This document shows positions 47,413-60,172 of a stretch of DNA of 64,000 bases, piece after piece. A model generated the notes under the pieces. The model had not been told where the DNA came from and did no database searches. It was given only the letters and a program-made list of their open reading frames with translations. A program made the position numbers and the translations under genes. Each line of letters begins with the position of its first letter. Within the stretch, counting starts at the first letter, position 1. Origin of the DNA: Leucogyrophana mollusca (taxonomy: Eukaryota; Basidiomycota; Agaricomycetes; Boletales). Location: assembly GCA_021014945.1 (NCBI GenBank), contig MU266403.1, forward strand, positions 49,361 to 113,360. The letters are read 5' to 3'.

Positions 47413-48058
47413 AGCGAGCGCGAACGGGAACGGGATGTCGAGAGAGGTCGGAATACTGGAGCTTGGAACTGACAGGACACGAGCGCCTGATAGCCATCTG
47501 AACCGTGACGTTCGAAGTATCGCGCATCTAAGAGTGTACGCATCCAAACTCTTGCTGAGAAGAGGAACTGGGATCTACCGAGATAGGATCTTCTCCTCTG
47601 AACCGTTTGAAACGGGCCGTTCAATGCATTCTGCCGAGTCCGTTCCAGGCTTCTAGGTTCGATCCCAGTGCTCTGGGGCTTTCGCTACCGCTGACTGTCG
47701 GGCAGGCTGTCCCACTGACTTGCCTGATACGCGAATAACGGGAGTTTGTTCAGGATCATGCTTGCGGCCACACAACATCATCTATCAAAGCATCCCTTGT
47801 TCGGAACCACTCGTCACAAGTCTTAACCGAACTTGTGCATGGGTGATTGGCCTCACGTTTTGAGACCTACATGAAGTGCTCGAGCGAACAACTCCGCAGT
47901 CGATGGGGTATGGATAAACAAAAAGACGCGCCGGAAGAAAAACTAGATGAAAGCTAACATTGCTAGCATGTCTGTATAGTAAGGAGAGTAAAGTATGGGA
48001 ATAAACCAGGCCGATATTCGGCACGGAATATCTGGCCGAGGGACTCGGCATCTTCGAG
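47413..48058. other. Intergenic, no gene recognised
   Basis: Between two leftward class A genes. Nothing recognised. Confidence 0.5.
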
Positions 48059-49137
48059 CTAACGAAGCCCGAACCAAGATTTAACGCGTGCGCCCAGAGG
48101 TACCTTGAGGTCCTGAATCTGTTTGAGAAGCAACTGAAGCTGTGCCTCGGTCTCCCGGAGCCTCCCTTGTAAATCTTCGCTGCCTGGGCCACCTTTCTCG
48201 TTCTTCAGCTGCATTACAGTCTTCTTGTGAGTCTCAATCAACTCCTTCAATGTGGTGCGTAAAGTGTTGCCCGCCTCGGTTTCGGGGATAAGTTTCCCGA
48301 GATCCACCAGCTCCGTTTGAATGTGCAGAGTGAGAGGATGGTCGTGATTCTCGATGATACGATTGACGATCTCCCAAGCAGATGGATGGGTACCGTTGAA
48401 CCGAGCTATTTGTGAACCCCGTTCGACCATCTCTTTCCAGAATGTTCCTTTCAGTTGGTCCTCGCGTTTGGTTCCCGCTGCAATCCCATCCGGAAGATTT
48501 GCCCATTTGGTTGTCGCAAGGATGACGCTCCTGAATCCCTCGTTACCGCATAATCTTTCGAACATCATAAGGTTTTTGCGTGATGTGCCGAGCATGCGAG
48601 TCTGAGTAATCTCGTGGAGGTAGATAACGCCGGCAAGCCTCATCTCGTCGCTGTATCTGCAATGACCTTGGTCAATATGTGTACGATGGTGAAGTTGATA
48701 GTACTCACGAACGTGCCAACCAAACAGCAATGCGTCGCAAAATCTCCGAATCATCCTCGTATGTATCATCGAACCCAGGAGTATCCACAAAGATAATGCG
48801 CCGATTAGGGTCTTTGGGATAGGGAACAATTACATGGTGGATTTTTGCGGTGCAAGATTCCAAATCATGGCCAACGACCGTCGCATCTTCTCTCCCAGCA
48901 GCGGTGTTGATAAACTAACTTTGGAGTGAAATGAAGAAGACTGTTGAAGGACGAGGACCTTACAGTGCTTTTCCCGACTCCCGTTGGACCCATGATGCTA
49001 GGGGATCGTATAGGTAACAATCTCGCCTTTGAAATCTAAGAAACTCACGGGATGATCAAGTCATTGCTCCGGACTTCACTCCGGTCCATGACTGTATCAT
49101 CTGTTTTCTGTTCCTTCCCTTTCCAAAGCTTGGGCAT
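48059..49137 (-). CDS. A7: P-loop GTPase, class A, full length
   Basis: Start MPKLWKGKEQKTDDTV at 49137. Motifs in order: IMGPTGVGKST (34-nt exon), VVGHDLESCTAKIHH, FVDTPGFDDTYEDD, LHEITQTRMLGTSRKNL, ILATTKWANLPDG. A conserved FWKEMVERGSQIARF and SAWEIVNRI precede LVDLGKLIPETEAGNTLR. The coiled coil (QGRLRETEAQLQLLLKQIQD) is followed by the tail PLGARVKSWFGLR. About 305 residues, all motifs intact. Same orientation as A6 and probably its unbroken relative. Confidence 0.88.
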
Positions 49138-50227
49138 CGCGGTTGGAAACGTAGGGTAGAGGAAAGCGACAGTGTAGGAGTGCGTAGAGATGGCCGCCTG
49201 ATATATCCACAACCTTCTCTCTCCACACGCTACTTATGTGAAAAACACGAGGTTTCTGGGCACATTCCTGCAGGCTTACCCAGCGCTGCATCCATAGCAG
49301 GATACCTAGTCCGGAGTTTTGACCTGTGTACATACTATTAGCAGACCGATGTCATCTTACAACCAACACAGGAAAGGGTCTGATGGATGTCTTGTACACG
49401 CGGCTGGCAACCCTGTAGTATGCGCTTCTTGGAAACTAGGACGGTTCTCGATTCCGGCCACGCTGAATATATAACGTTCAGTCTTCAGTGGTCTGAAAAG
49501 CAGTCGTAACGCACTACAAATATAGCAGGTTAAGATTACTATCGCGCACCGCACAAGCAAACGCAAATGAACGACCCATATTGTCAAAATAGAGGTAGAA
49601 GCCACTGGCGCGCGATGAGTCGCGAAGCGACGGACTTGAAAATTGACTCAAGAAGTGCTTGTTCTTGGCTTGCTGGGGTGTCGTCGTCTGGCACCTCCCA
49701 CGGTCTCCGCATCACCAGGAGACCTACCGATCTGCAAGGACAGCTCCAAGGCGAATCTGCCTCCCAATGAAAGGGACACTCAGTACGCCTTCCATTCGAC
49801 CGACATCCAGTTGGTGGGCTGTTGAACCACGATAGTCCCGCAGGGGTCGGTTTACCATTTTTTATCGCATAGTTGCAGTCTAGGACATCTCCGCCTGCAT
49901 CGTCAATGCACGCAGTGCGCGCCTTCCCAGACATGTATTCTTTTCTGGGTCTGTCGAGATGAACATCTGCCATCGTGCACGGACATGCAGTAGCCCCACT
50001 GCCACAGCCAGAGCGACTACGCGGTGCGTCTCTTTGAAAGATATGCGCAGTAGTGGCGTTGTTCGATCCGCGGCATCATGTCCAACATGCTTCCTCCTTC
50101 ATTCGAGTTTCCCAAACGTGCGGAAGCCTCATGCGTGTCTGATACTTGAATGTTTCGGGATTCATGATGCTCCGCCTGTCCAACTCTTTGACATCAAAGC
50201 TTCCCTCCGTATTCTGTTGTTCCCGCG
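49138..50227. other. Divergent intergenic region, possible small unassigned frame
   Basis: Between A7 (leftward) and A8 (rightward). A 129-codon open frame on the minus strand (49973-49584; starts MADVHLDRPRKEYMSG, several cysteines) has no family I recognise and no visible introns. I leave it unassigned. Confidence 0.4.
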
Positions 50228-51412
50228 ATGACTGGTGTAAAATTGCCCAAGAAATGGAACGGAAAGGAACCCAGGCCTCTCGAAACAGTCCTGACACAAA
50301 GGGACATACAGAGCAGTGATATTATTATTCCGTACGTTCTCTCTCCCTATGAGCGAATCGGTTGCCTACTTGGTACTGTAGCGTAATGGGTCCATCTGGT
50401 GTGGGGAAGAGCACCGTAAGACTCCTATCAATGGTTGACACTCACCAACTCAACCAATCGCACTGATAGTTCATCAACACCCTTGTTGGAACTTCCCAGG
50501 CCAAAGTCGGCCACAACTTGGAATGTTGCACAGTAAACACCCAAGACTTTATCGTGACCCACCCCAAAGATCCTGACCGCCGTATAATCCTCGTTGACAC
50601 ACCTTCTTTCGGGAATGCCTCCGTGAACGACGTTGAAGTCTTAGGGCGCATTTGTGGATGGTTGGTGCACTTGTAAGTCCAATCTAACTGCTCCTGAAAC
50701 GAAGGCCAACGTGTTCTGGGTGTTTAGGTATGGCAACAACTCACAAATCTCTGGCTTCATCTATTTACACCCTATATCTCAAACTCGCATGGTCGGGCCA
50801 TCGGCAACCAAGGATTTCACGATATTCAAAAAGCTGTGCGGCGATGATGCGTATCCGAACGTCATTCTAGCGACAACGAAGTGGAGCGATGTTAAGGAGG
50901 ATATGGCCAAGAGACGCGAGGAGCAATTATCGTCCTTCTGGAAGGACATGGTTGATAATGGGTCGCGGATGGCGCAGTTCAGGGGTACTTCGGATTCCGC
51001 CTGGGCCATCGTTAATCTCATCCTCGAGAGGCAACCTCTCCAAAGCCTCCAGATTCAAAGAGAGCTGGTCGATTCTCAAAAGTCTATTCCTGATACCCAA
51101 GCCGGCGGCTGCCTGCGTGACATGCTCAAGGACCTGGTTTCCCTGCAGAAGAAAAATATCGCGCGGTTACGGAAGGAGGGAGGCGACGAACTGGAACAAA
51201 CGCTAGAGGATGCGGAAGAGCAACTTCGCTCCGCTTCGAGCCAGCTTGATCAGCTTAAGAAGGTTCGCCTTGTCAGACGAGTGATGTCTTTTGTCGGTCT
51301 CCATCGGTTGAGCGCGTCACGCCGTGAGTCTGCTAGTTACAGACTTTTCATTTACGTCGAAAGCGCTCACTCACCTTCTCTCTTTCTCTCAGCAACTACG
51401 CCTGCACCGTGA
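50228..51412 (+). CDS. A8: class A P-loop GTPase with altered G3
   Basis: Start MTGVKLPKKWNGKEPRP. The P-loop exon gives VMGPSGVGKST. Then FINTLVGTSQAKVGHNLECC, and G3 reads LVDTPSFGNASVND: both the DTPG glycine and the following acidic residues are changed. ILATTKWSDVKED is normal. The coiled coil (EEQLRSASSQLDQLKK) is followed by VRLVRRVMSFVGLH, the family tail, but translation continues: a final intron with a pyrimidine-rich 3' end joins LSASR to PTTPAP and the stop at 51410-51412. About 330 residues. The G1 lysine is kept, so it may bind but not hydrolyse GTP. Confidence 0.8.
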
Positions 51413-52589
51413 GCCACATCTTGACGATGTAGATATGGTGTTCAGTGCCGGGCCTTTGCGAGCTGGTTAGAGCCATTGGTTTACCCCCAAAAAACTCAAA
51501 ACTTCCGCCATAGCACTTATCATGACGCTTATTTCGAGTCAATAGCAAACCTCAGCTCGAGGTTCTGGAGCCTCCAGCGATTCTTAAGGCCCCGTGCACC
51601 AAATATGCAGCTTTCGTGGCGCCAGATATAAGGCCGTTATTTCGCATCTTCAAGTTCGTAAATGGAGTCGTGGACAAAACCAACATTTATTTATGCCAAC
51701 CCCTGGTTATCCAGCTTCGTATCGATGTACTCGGGCTATCAAACCCTTGGGTCAAGTGTTTTTTCGTTGTGGTAATATCAAAGCCTGTACTTCCAAGGAT
51801 ATTTCCACGGTCCAGCACGCTTCATACATCCTACCGGAACTCAGGCTGCTCGGCGTGTTTCTCCAGACGTGCCCGTGCATGCCCCATTCCCGTCAGCACA
51901 AGCCAAGATCCCGTCGTGGCCAATTCCTGCGCACCACGAGGACGGTGTAATGTAAGAACCTTAAGCATAGGTTTCTCAGGGCTGAGGGGAACGCCCGGCC
52001 CCTATGCGTCTTTGGTGCGTTGCTGGTGCCGAAGTATTCAGAGATAAGTTGATCATTACTATACGCGAAAGGAATTCATGGACTATGGCGGGGTCTGAAT
52101 GGTTGGTGGTTTGTGGGCAACACAAATTCCCTCCAGATATCCCGTTGTCCAAGTCGATCAGTAGATCCTGTACAAAGTCACCACCTGAATCCTTCTGGGT
52201 TCGGTGTGATAGACCGCATGTTTCCTCGAAGTCCACACTTCGTCGTAGCTAGATATAGCTCCAACCTCGTTTATAAACTCAGGTTATCACAACATCACGG
52301 TGGAAGGGTTCCCCCACCTGTTGGAGTCGTGGGACAGGAATCCTCGCCTTGAGCGCGTGCTCTACGTATTTGGGCAATTGGTCACCGAGGGGAGGGCCCG
52401 TTGGTGGTAGGGTAAGGGCACCAGCAAGATTAACACGATCTAGGCGCCTTTTGGCCAGATCAGCCACCGGGAAGGTAAGTCTTGAAGAGGCGCCATCGAT
52501 GTCTGGCCTGTTGTTTCTCTTCTCGCCAACGCCCTCTACTTACTAGTGGCTTTGACTTTTGACTGAGGCTAACTTGATAATCGGTACAG
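51413..52589. other. Intergenic, no gene recognised
   Basis: Nearly 1.2 kb between A8 and B3. Several open frames over 80 codons overlap on both strands, with no motifs and no consistent splice pattern. Confidence 0.45.
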
Positions 52590-53597
52590 ATGGACTCGGA
52601 AACGAAAGGCAGTGGACCAGGTCTCGTTCGATGGGAACCGAGAGAAGGGGATATCACCATCCTGTATGTTCTCCTTCCAATCATGTCGACCGACTGTAAC
52701 CAGCTCGATGTTATAGTTTGCTGGGCCAAAGTGGAGCAGGGAAAAGTACTGTGAGGGAGTGTCTCTTGCTCGGTTTTCTGCTAACAGCTCGCTCCTTGTG
52801 ATAGTTCATCAATACTGCAGCGGGGCGAGTTGTGGTACCTGTTGGTCACGGGATGACGACCTGCACCACGAAGATTACCCCTGTCGTCGTTTCCCATCCC
52901 ACCGATAAAAGCCGCCGCGTCGTGTTCATTGACACTCCAGGGTTTGATGACACCTGGGTGGGCGATCGGGAGACCTTGAAGCGTATAGTCAAATGGCTGG
53001 AAAAGTTGTCAGTGCGTTGCGTGAATTTTACCTCACCGGAACTCATCATATATTAGGCAGGGGGAGGGAGTGACCCTCACAGGGATAATCTACCTGCATG
53101 AAATAACGCAGAGTAGGAATGCGAAGGAGGCATCGGGTCACCTCATGACACCAGTTAAACTTGTTCATCCTGGTGGGGCGATGAATGTCGTTCTGACAAC
53201 TACAAGGTGGAACGATATTCAGCTTGCCACCGGGAGCCAGCGGGAGAAACAACTGTCCGAAACCTACTGGAAGGAGATGCTTGAGCAGGGAGCAAGGACT
53301 CATAGATTTGATGGCACAGCGAATTCTGCATGGGACGCTGTAAAACTCATCAGGGACCGTGGTGATGCTCCCCCTATTAAGACGGAGCTGGCCTTTATCT
53401 TAGAAAACCTTCCCAATAAGCCTAGACCCGGCTTCGTTGGGGGGTTCTTTACCTTTCTGTTTGGAGGACGCTCCAAGGTATGTCCCCAATCAGTGACCTA
53501 TTCCCCATGCTCACCCAGCCCTCAGCGAGCACTGGATGGTCCTGACGATCCCCTTGAAATCGATTACCCGAGTCAGGGAGTATCTGTTGGCGCATAA
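52590..53597 (+). CDS. B3: P-loop GTPase, class B, with extended C-terminus
   Basis: Start MDSETKGSGPGLVRWEPREG; DITIL is spliced to LLGQSGAGKST. Then FINTAAGRVVVPVGHGMTTC, FIDTPGFDDTWVGD, LHEITQSRNAKEASG and VLTTTRWNDI (the G4-position Lys is Arg). The B tail GFVGGFFTFLFGGRSK ends at a conserved intron boundary, but the codon after the 48-nt intron is CGA where paralogues have TGA/TAA, so the frame runs on 22 residues (RALDGPDDPLEIDYPSQGVS...). The intron length is a multiple of three and contains no in-frame stop, so retention also keeps the frame. About 240-260 residues. Confidence 0.8.
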
Positions 53598-53998
53598 CAT
53601 AGGCAGCTATAATGTTTTTCGTGTATCTTCCTTCGTTTGTACATCCCGTTGGGTTCGTTGGGTGCTGGAGCAGCCCGGGGCACGGAGCTACGTGGTGTTG
53701 AATGGGTGGCTGACATGTGTGCGTCGCGTATAGCTAGCAAGGTAAAGGAACGATTGTCTTCCTTTGAATCTTTGGTCTGCCTACGGGAGACTAGTGGAAG
53801 TCGCAGTTGGGAATACTTAGGTGGCAGTGCTACTGGTCGACGATTAAGTGCAGACTGGATGATGGATGTGAGTGCAGCCTCCAGTGCATGATGTTCGTCT
53901 TCGAAGCGATACCAAGTCACGGAAGCGCAACAGATTATACATGGAATAAAAGTATTTCCTCGGAGGTCAACTCGAAGCAATAAATTAAGGGTCACCAA
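53598..53998. other. Convergent intergenic region, no gene recognised
   Basis: Between the 3' ends of B3 and K3. Nothing recognised. Confidence 0.5.
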
Positions 53999-56900
53999 CT
54001 AGGTATCTTCAGAGCGCGAAGAGCCTCTTCTAGCTACCGTTTGACGTCGAGTCCGATATGCCATCGCAACTTTCGTGACAAGACCTTCAAACGGACGGGC
54101 TCGCCGGCCACCATCAAAGGCCTTTTGTTGGCGTAAAGCGACGTTCAGCTCCCTGCGCAGGGCGGCCTTCTCTCCCGGAGACCATAAGGGCTTGTCGAGC
54201 AGCTCCCGAACTTTCTCCACAAACTGCTTCCACCACCGAACCATCACAGAGTATGCCGACGTCTCAGAGAACTTCTTCCCCTCATCAACAACCTCCGTTT
54301 GTAACTTGACGGCCCGGCGGTTGTTGATGTCGAACTGGTTGATGATCTCCCAGGCAGAGTCAGAAGATGATTCGAAACGCGCCGTCCTGCATCCGTGCGA
54401 AATCATCGGGTGCCAGAACTGTGTCTTCAGCTGCTCTTCGTGCTCTAACCCGACTTCGATGGAAACTTCGTCCCACATCGTCGTAGTCAGAACAACATTT
54501 TGAAGTGCGTCCTTGCCACACAGTTCTTCGAATACAGCTAAATTCTTCACCGGCGTCCCACGCATTCTGGACTCGGATATGCGGTGAAAGAGGAGGATTC
54601 CCGTCAGGGTGATCCCCTGCCTGTAGCTGGTGAAGCGAGATGGGATTGTGCAGTGCTGCTCGAGGAAAATACTCACGTTTGCTCGAGCCATTTCGAGATG
54701 TCTCTGAGGATGTCATAGTCGGTCCTCTTGCTATCATCAAAGCCAGGAGTGTCCACGAATACGATGTTGCGATTGCTGCCATCGGGATGAGGACACGTAA
54801 AGGCTACGACTTTCTGTGTACATGACTCCAAGTCATGGCCAACTATTGCGCAGGCTTGTCGTATCGCCGCATTGATGAACTAGATTATCGGTTAGTGTGC
54901 TCTTCAACGAAATTAGAATCGGACCCACAGAACTTTTGCCCGTCCCGGTTGGGCCCATTATGCTATTAAATAATGATGTTCGGGGCGATGTAATCAGCCG
55001 GGTGGAGGACTACTCACGCAATGACAATGTCCTGGTCAGTTAGTGGTCGCATTTCATAACCACCAGTCGAAGTCATTATAGATATATCGGTGCTGGAAGA
55101 GGATGCGGCAGAGATAGGCGACCAAGGGCTGGACGAGGTCGAGCAACCTTCGGATCCTCCGGTATCTTCAGAATCATATTCCTAAGTTTGACAACAACAG
55201 ATAATTTACAATACAAACCATTCGCGCTTTCCGCAAATGAAACACCATCACAGGGATTGATCGCCAGTGCGGTACGAAGACGAGCCCTGATTTCCTCATC
55301 CCAATCACAGACAGGGACATCTGGCTCCACAGGAAACCGCCAGGAATCCAAGCTCTGGACAACATCATAGGCCCTAGGGCGAGCCGGTGGGTCTTCATGA
55401 CAGCACCAGTTAATTAGGTCCCAGGTCAAGTCATCGAGTTCTGTGATCAGAGGCCGCGGAGGGCGATGGTGTTCGATATGTGCCATGAGGAGTTGTGGAT
55501 AGGACATCCCACAAAACTGTGGCCGGCCAACAAACATCTGTCTTGAAGGTGAGAATTGGCTCGAGCAAGACAGGTTACGCTAAGAAATCTAACCTCGTAG
55601 AAGGTACAACCCAGTGAGTACATATCACTTGCCAAACTCTTCGGCAGTGGCTTTCCTTCTTGGTCATTTTCCTGCAATACTAACTCGGGGGCCATGTAGA
55701 CCATGGAACCAATCGAGTAGGCGCTTTTGGTGGGTGTGAATCGCACCAAAGCATCCTGGACGAGTGTGCACAAGCCGAAGTCCGCAACACAAGCTCTAAA
55801 CGATGAAGTAATGAGAACATTTGCCTGGGAGATAACCGAGTATGAGACTGCAGCTCGAGTCCTCGATTGCAATCACTCACTCCTTTCAGATCGCCATGAA
55901 CGATTGGAGGTTCGAAGGAGTGGAGATAGTGGATGCCTCGAGCTACATCTAGTAGCTGCACGACCCTCAGTTACCAGGATCACTAGGATAGTCCCCAGCA
56001 CCACGCACCAGAGGCTTTCGATCTGCTTGGGGATTTTTCTCAAGGTATTGGAGGACGTTCCCGTTATCCATCCATGGTGAAACAAGGCCGACGTAAAGAG
56101 GTTTTTCGGGACAATGGTGAACGCCGAGGAATGGTAAGACGTGCGGGTTGGAGAGCTGTCTCCATAGAACTGCTTCTTTGCAATATGTCTGTTGTGACTT
56201 CAAGTCAGAAGAAGTGCTGAACGTGCACATATATCGAACCTTGATATCATCAGGGGCACGTATGGATTTTATAGCAACTGCATGAGCGTCTACCTCACCC
56301 TTCCAGATGTCTCCGAAGGCCCCACCGGCCACCGGGTCTGGTCCATGGATATGGATGCCTTGTAATACTAGGCACTGGGGGTGAAGACCTGACTTTTTTG
56401 ACAATTCGACAACAGCCCTCACGATTGGTGGACGGATCCGGTTATCTAAACCAGGAGAATCAAGGAGCTAGAGAAGAAGCGTCAATAAAGAGGTCGGGAG
56501 TTGAAGCCGAAGGTGGTACTCCTTGAAAAAGATCAAGCAAAGACTGCGCGCTCGATCCTTCCTGATTCACCAGCTTCTTGCGGCACGTGGGATCGTGAAG
56601 AATGAGTAGGATACGGGCCGCGATATATAACTTGTCCAGTTCCAACAGTTTTTCAACGCGAAGCCTGGCGTCGCTGTCATTGGGGTGTTTCTAGACTTCT
56701 GTCAGTATGAATCCGTAAAGTTTGAAGCGGACCTTACACATTTGCACTTATTCAGCGCATCCCATAGCAAGTCGTTGATGATGTTATGGTGCGCGAGGTG
56801 GTCAATCTCGTCGCTGTTGGCCTCCAGCTTGAGGATAGTCTTTCGAGTCCTCGGGCTAATATGGCGACAATGTTACTTTCGCTGCCACGGAAGCGACGAC

Positions 56901-57206
56901 TCGGCGCCAGCGTATCGCTGGCAGCTCACCTTTTCTTTGCGCACAGCTTCGCATGTGCCAAAGTGTAAACAAAAAAGCGCTATGTAACCCCTCAGCAGCG
57001 GTCGGCGTCAGAAATGGTACCTGACTGACTGGGTAGATCGAGTCAATTTGCCGAAGTTTGAGGTCCAGTGAGCGTGAGGCCTCAAGGACATTGTTTATGT
57101 TTGCGTCCAGCCAATCTTTGGGCGAGCCGACAAGGGAAACGGCGGATTGGAAATTCCCAAGCGAATCACCAAGGCGCGACAAGGTAGAATCCATCGACTC
57201 GGGCAT
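53999..57206 (-). CDS. K3: TKL-like protein kinase fused to a P-loop GTPase
   Basis: Third fusion, about 880 residues, start MPESMDSTLSRLGDSLG. The N-terminal helical region (NSDEIDHLAHHNIINDLLWD, SAQSLLDLFQG) aligns with K1 and K2. Kinase: VAGGAFGDIWKG, VAIKSIRA, IVHGDLKG|ANVLI, VADFGLCTL, YMAPELV. The linker needs a 62-nt intron with donor GTTTCA to bring EYDSEDTGGSEGCSTSSS and PLTDQDIVIA into frame. It is spliced to IMGPTGTGKSS. The G domain has VGHDLESCTQKV, VDTPGFDDSKRTD and TTTMWDEVSIEV; the C-terminus is basic (RPFEGLVTKVAMAYRTRR). The activation-loop region is longer than in K1 and K2 (LQENDQEGKPLPKS insertion). Kinase and Walker A residues are intact. Confidence 0.8.
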
Positions 57207-59041
57207 GATTATTGTGAATGGGATTCTTGCGGTTCCCCATGTCTGTTACGCGATAGTTTGGTTTAAGTATCAATCCCAGCACAGTCCCTGCGGGACGACT
57301 GGCTCTGAACGTTCTGAACAGCGCATCACAAGATCTGAACAGCCACCACGGTACCCTCTGCTGATTGGCTGCCACACTGGCATACCTCGGACACGCGTTC
57401 ATCGATATCCATCAAGTATCAAGGGTCTTAGTTTTACCCCTTCACGCAACTTGCAGCATGGTGCGCGGAAACCTCGTGTATCTCGATACATACTGGGCCA
57501 TACCCAGAGCCCTGGCACCCAGTACCTTCCTCAGTCTCTTGAAAAACTCTCGTCATCATCTCTTTCACATTCGCGACCATCCACAAGCCATCTGTTATTG
57601 AGCAGGACGCACCGAAAGAAGTCGAAATGCTGGCACAGACGCGAAAAGATTCTCATAATGTCAGCGACAGCAATCTGTTTCAAGCTTCCTTTTCGTAGGT
57701 TTCTTGAATCCACCTTGGCATGAGGTCGCATTTACACCCATGGGTTATATCCTCAGTAAATTCTTTGGGAAAAAAGAGAGATCGCCATCGACCAGTTCAG
57801 TAGCGATAGCCAGCGCTCGTGACGAGCGCCAAATTTCGTACGCGCTTTCCAGATACCCCGTGGTCCCCGGCTTATACAATTCATTAGCCTGAAAACATCC
57901 ACGACGCCCGAACCATGGATCGTAAGAGTCGTGTCTTGAGTAGTTACTGAATAACTCAGTTTGAACTTCAGTCTATCGATACCCCCGAATCGAAGTCTAG
58001 GCTGACTGCAGAACCGGAATCTCAGAGTAACCATAAATCCAATGCGTAGGTCTCCCTTTTCCGGCTTCAGGATCGCACCTTATTCACTTTTGACGACAGG
58101 AACGAAAGAAAGAATCGGAAGGGTGAAACTGATGAGTCGTCACGAGCGAAAGCTGAAGAGATCAGCACGGCTCCGTGGGTATTTCTCTAGTACTTCATAC
58201 GAACTTGCAGACCTACTGAAGCCTCTGCCAAACTAGAATTCCGAGAAACGTCGTAAGGCTTTATTGTATCCCGTTTTGCATTTATTCATTTCGCAAGGCA
58301 GGATATCGTACATGACTTGCGTTCTCAACGAGACAACGGCCCCCAAAGCGTACCGTGCGTATTCTGTGCGTTTCGCGGCGCAACAATATTCACTTCCATG
58401 CTACCCAGTGGTCAGCCCAAAAGCAGAGACATGGTTTCGTCTCAGGAGAGTGCTCATAAAATTGGTAACAGTTCGTGCGTGCCCTCCAGGTAGCTTGCGT
58501 CACGTTATCACGACTGACTCGTCCACGTTTTAGACTCGAAACGGTAGAGCATAGTGTAAGATCCTAGCTTTCGAAGATGCCTCACTTGCTCACTTGCTCA
58601 CCCTGACCATAGTCCACAAAGGCACCTGTGAAAGAGGAGGCCACAGTGCCCGGATCGAAATCCCCGGGCGTCGATGTAACCAACATTCGGTGCGACCCCA
58701 CTGCTTATTTGTGTATGTCGCCATACTTATGTCGCGATACGAAGCAGAAACGTTACCACAAATGACGGGGGACCAACAGGGGATACCGCTATCCAGCCAG
58801 ACACTCGAGAAAACCTCGTCACTACTTTGTACGGATTTTCCAGCTACTCCGAGGTGTATCCCTTGACTCACTAAACTCCCACTAGACCCACCACCACGAG
58901 GGAGACTGTAAGAATCGTATTCTACGTGGTCCTCGTGTACAAATTCCTCACTATACTACAGTCCCCCAGTTCGAGCGCCAAAGAACTTACCAACTCGACC
59001 GCAGATACAAAGAGCGGTCATAGCAGTGCCAAATTTGTTCC
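57207..59041. other. Long intergenic region with one possible small gene
   Basis: 1.8 kb between K3 and A9, the longest gap in the array. Apart from the short frame at 57740 listed separately, and a possible coding-like stretch near 57.97-58.24 kb bounded by splice-like sites, I see nothing I can identify. An 8-base unit (TTGCTCAC) is repeated twice at about 58.59 kb. Confidence 0.4.
57740..57892 (+). CDS. Possible small protein with Arf-like N-terminal start
   Basis: A 50-codon frame starting MGYILSKFFGKKERS. The MGxxxS start fits an N-myristoylation consensus, and MGxxxSKxFGxKE resembles the N-terminal helix of Arf-family GTPases, but the following sequence (SPSTSSVAIASARDE) does not continue as an Arf. 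It may be a chance frame, a first exon of an unresolved gene, or a remnant. Possible further coding sequence lies at 57.97-58.24 kb. Confidence 0.2.
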   Translation: MGYILSKFFGKKERSPSTSSVAIASARDERQISYALSRYPVVPGLYNSLA

Positions 59042-60172
59042 GTGGGTTCCCGTCCGCTTAGAGATGGCACCAAGCTGACATTCATCATACCTAGGCAAGG
59101 CATCAGGAAGATTTGGAAAGGCAAGGAGCAAAGGTCGACCGATACGGTCTTGCCAGTTAAGGATGCTCGGGAGACCGACATCATTATTCCGTACGTCTTC
59201 TTCAAGATCTTCGAGGCGGACTTCCCGACTTATGAGATCTATCAGCATCATGGGACCCACAGGGGTCGGTAAAAGCACTGTAAGTTTTCATATCATGTTA
59301 TTTCTCCACCGACTGAATTCAGAATAGTTCATCAACAACGCAGCCGGGGCCGACGCAACCACAGTTGGTCACGGGCTGGAATCTTGCACTGCCGCTATTC
59401 AACATGTTATTGTTCCATATCCCGATGACCCGACTCGCCGTGTTGTTTTTGTTGACACTCCTGGATTTGACGATACCTACTTGGACGACTCGGAGATATT
59501 AAGGCAAATTGCGGTGTGGTTGGCCCGTTCGTGAGTGCCGTTGCTTCGAAATATACATAAGCTGACCGCATCTATAACAGGTATAGCGACAAGATGAAGC
59601 TCGCCGGTGTCATTTATCTGCACGAGATATCTCAAGCCCGAATGCTGGGGACGTCGCGCAAGAACCTCGGGATGTTCAACAAGTTGATTGGTAATGATGC
59701 GACAAGGAATGTCATTCTTGCCACCACGAAATGGGGTGATGTTGAGGAAGAGGTAGGATCTCGACGCGAAGAGCAACTGTCCGCTACCTTTTGGAAGGAG
59801 ATGGTTGAACACGGGTCGAGGATAGCTCAATTCCTAAACACCAGGGAGTCGGCATGGAACATCGTCGACCTCATCACCGAGAGGGAGCCTCTCGACGCCC
59901 TTCAGATTCAGAAGGAACTCGTTGACCTCGAAAAACTCATACCCGAGACTGAGGCGGGTAGCACTCTGCGTACCTCGCTAAAAGAGCTAGTCGAGGTCCA
60001 CAAGGCAACAGTTGGGAGGCTCAAAAAGGAGAAAGGGGGAGATGCGGAGGAAGAGTTACAACAGAGACTGAAGGATACCGAGAAACAGCTTCGCTCACTT
60101 CTGGGACAACTGCAGGAACTGAAAGTCCCCCTTGGTAAACGGGTAAAACGGTTTTTACATATCGGGTCCTAG
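59042..60172 (+). CDS. A9: P-loop GTPase, class A, full length
   Basis: The first in-frame Met is at 59042 (MGSRPLRDGTKLTF), giving an N-terminus longer than the paralogues before the usual KIWKGKEQRSTDTV. DIIIP splices to IMGPTGVGKST (34-nt exon). Then FINNAAGADATTVGHGLESC, VDTPGFDDTYLDD, LHEISQARMLGTSRKNL and ILATTKWGDVEEEV. The coiled coil (QQRLKDTEKQLRSLLGQLQE) leads to PLGKRVKRFLHIGS, a variant tail lacking the terminal FR. About 310 residues, all G1 and G3 residues intact. Very close to A3 in sequence. Confidence 0.87.

Noticed and set aside
51594..52550. Cluster of overlapping open frames between A8 and B3
   Set aside because: No motif, no consistent splice structure and frames on both strands; more likely random open frames.
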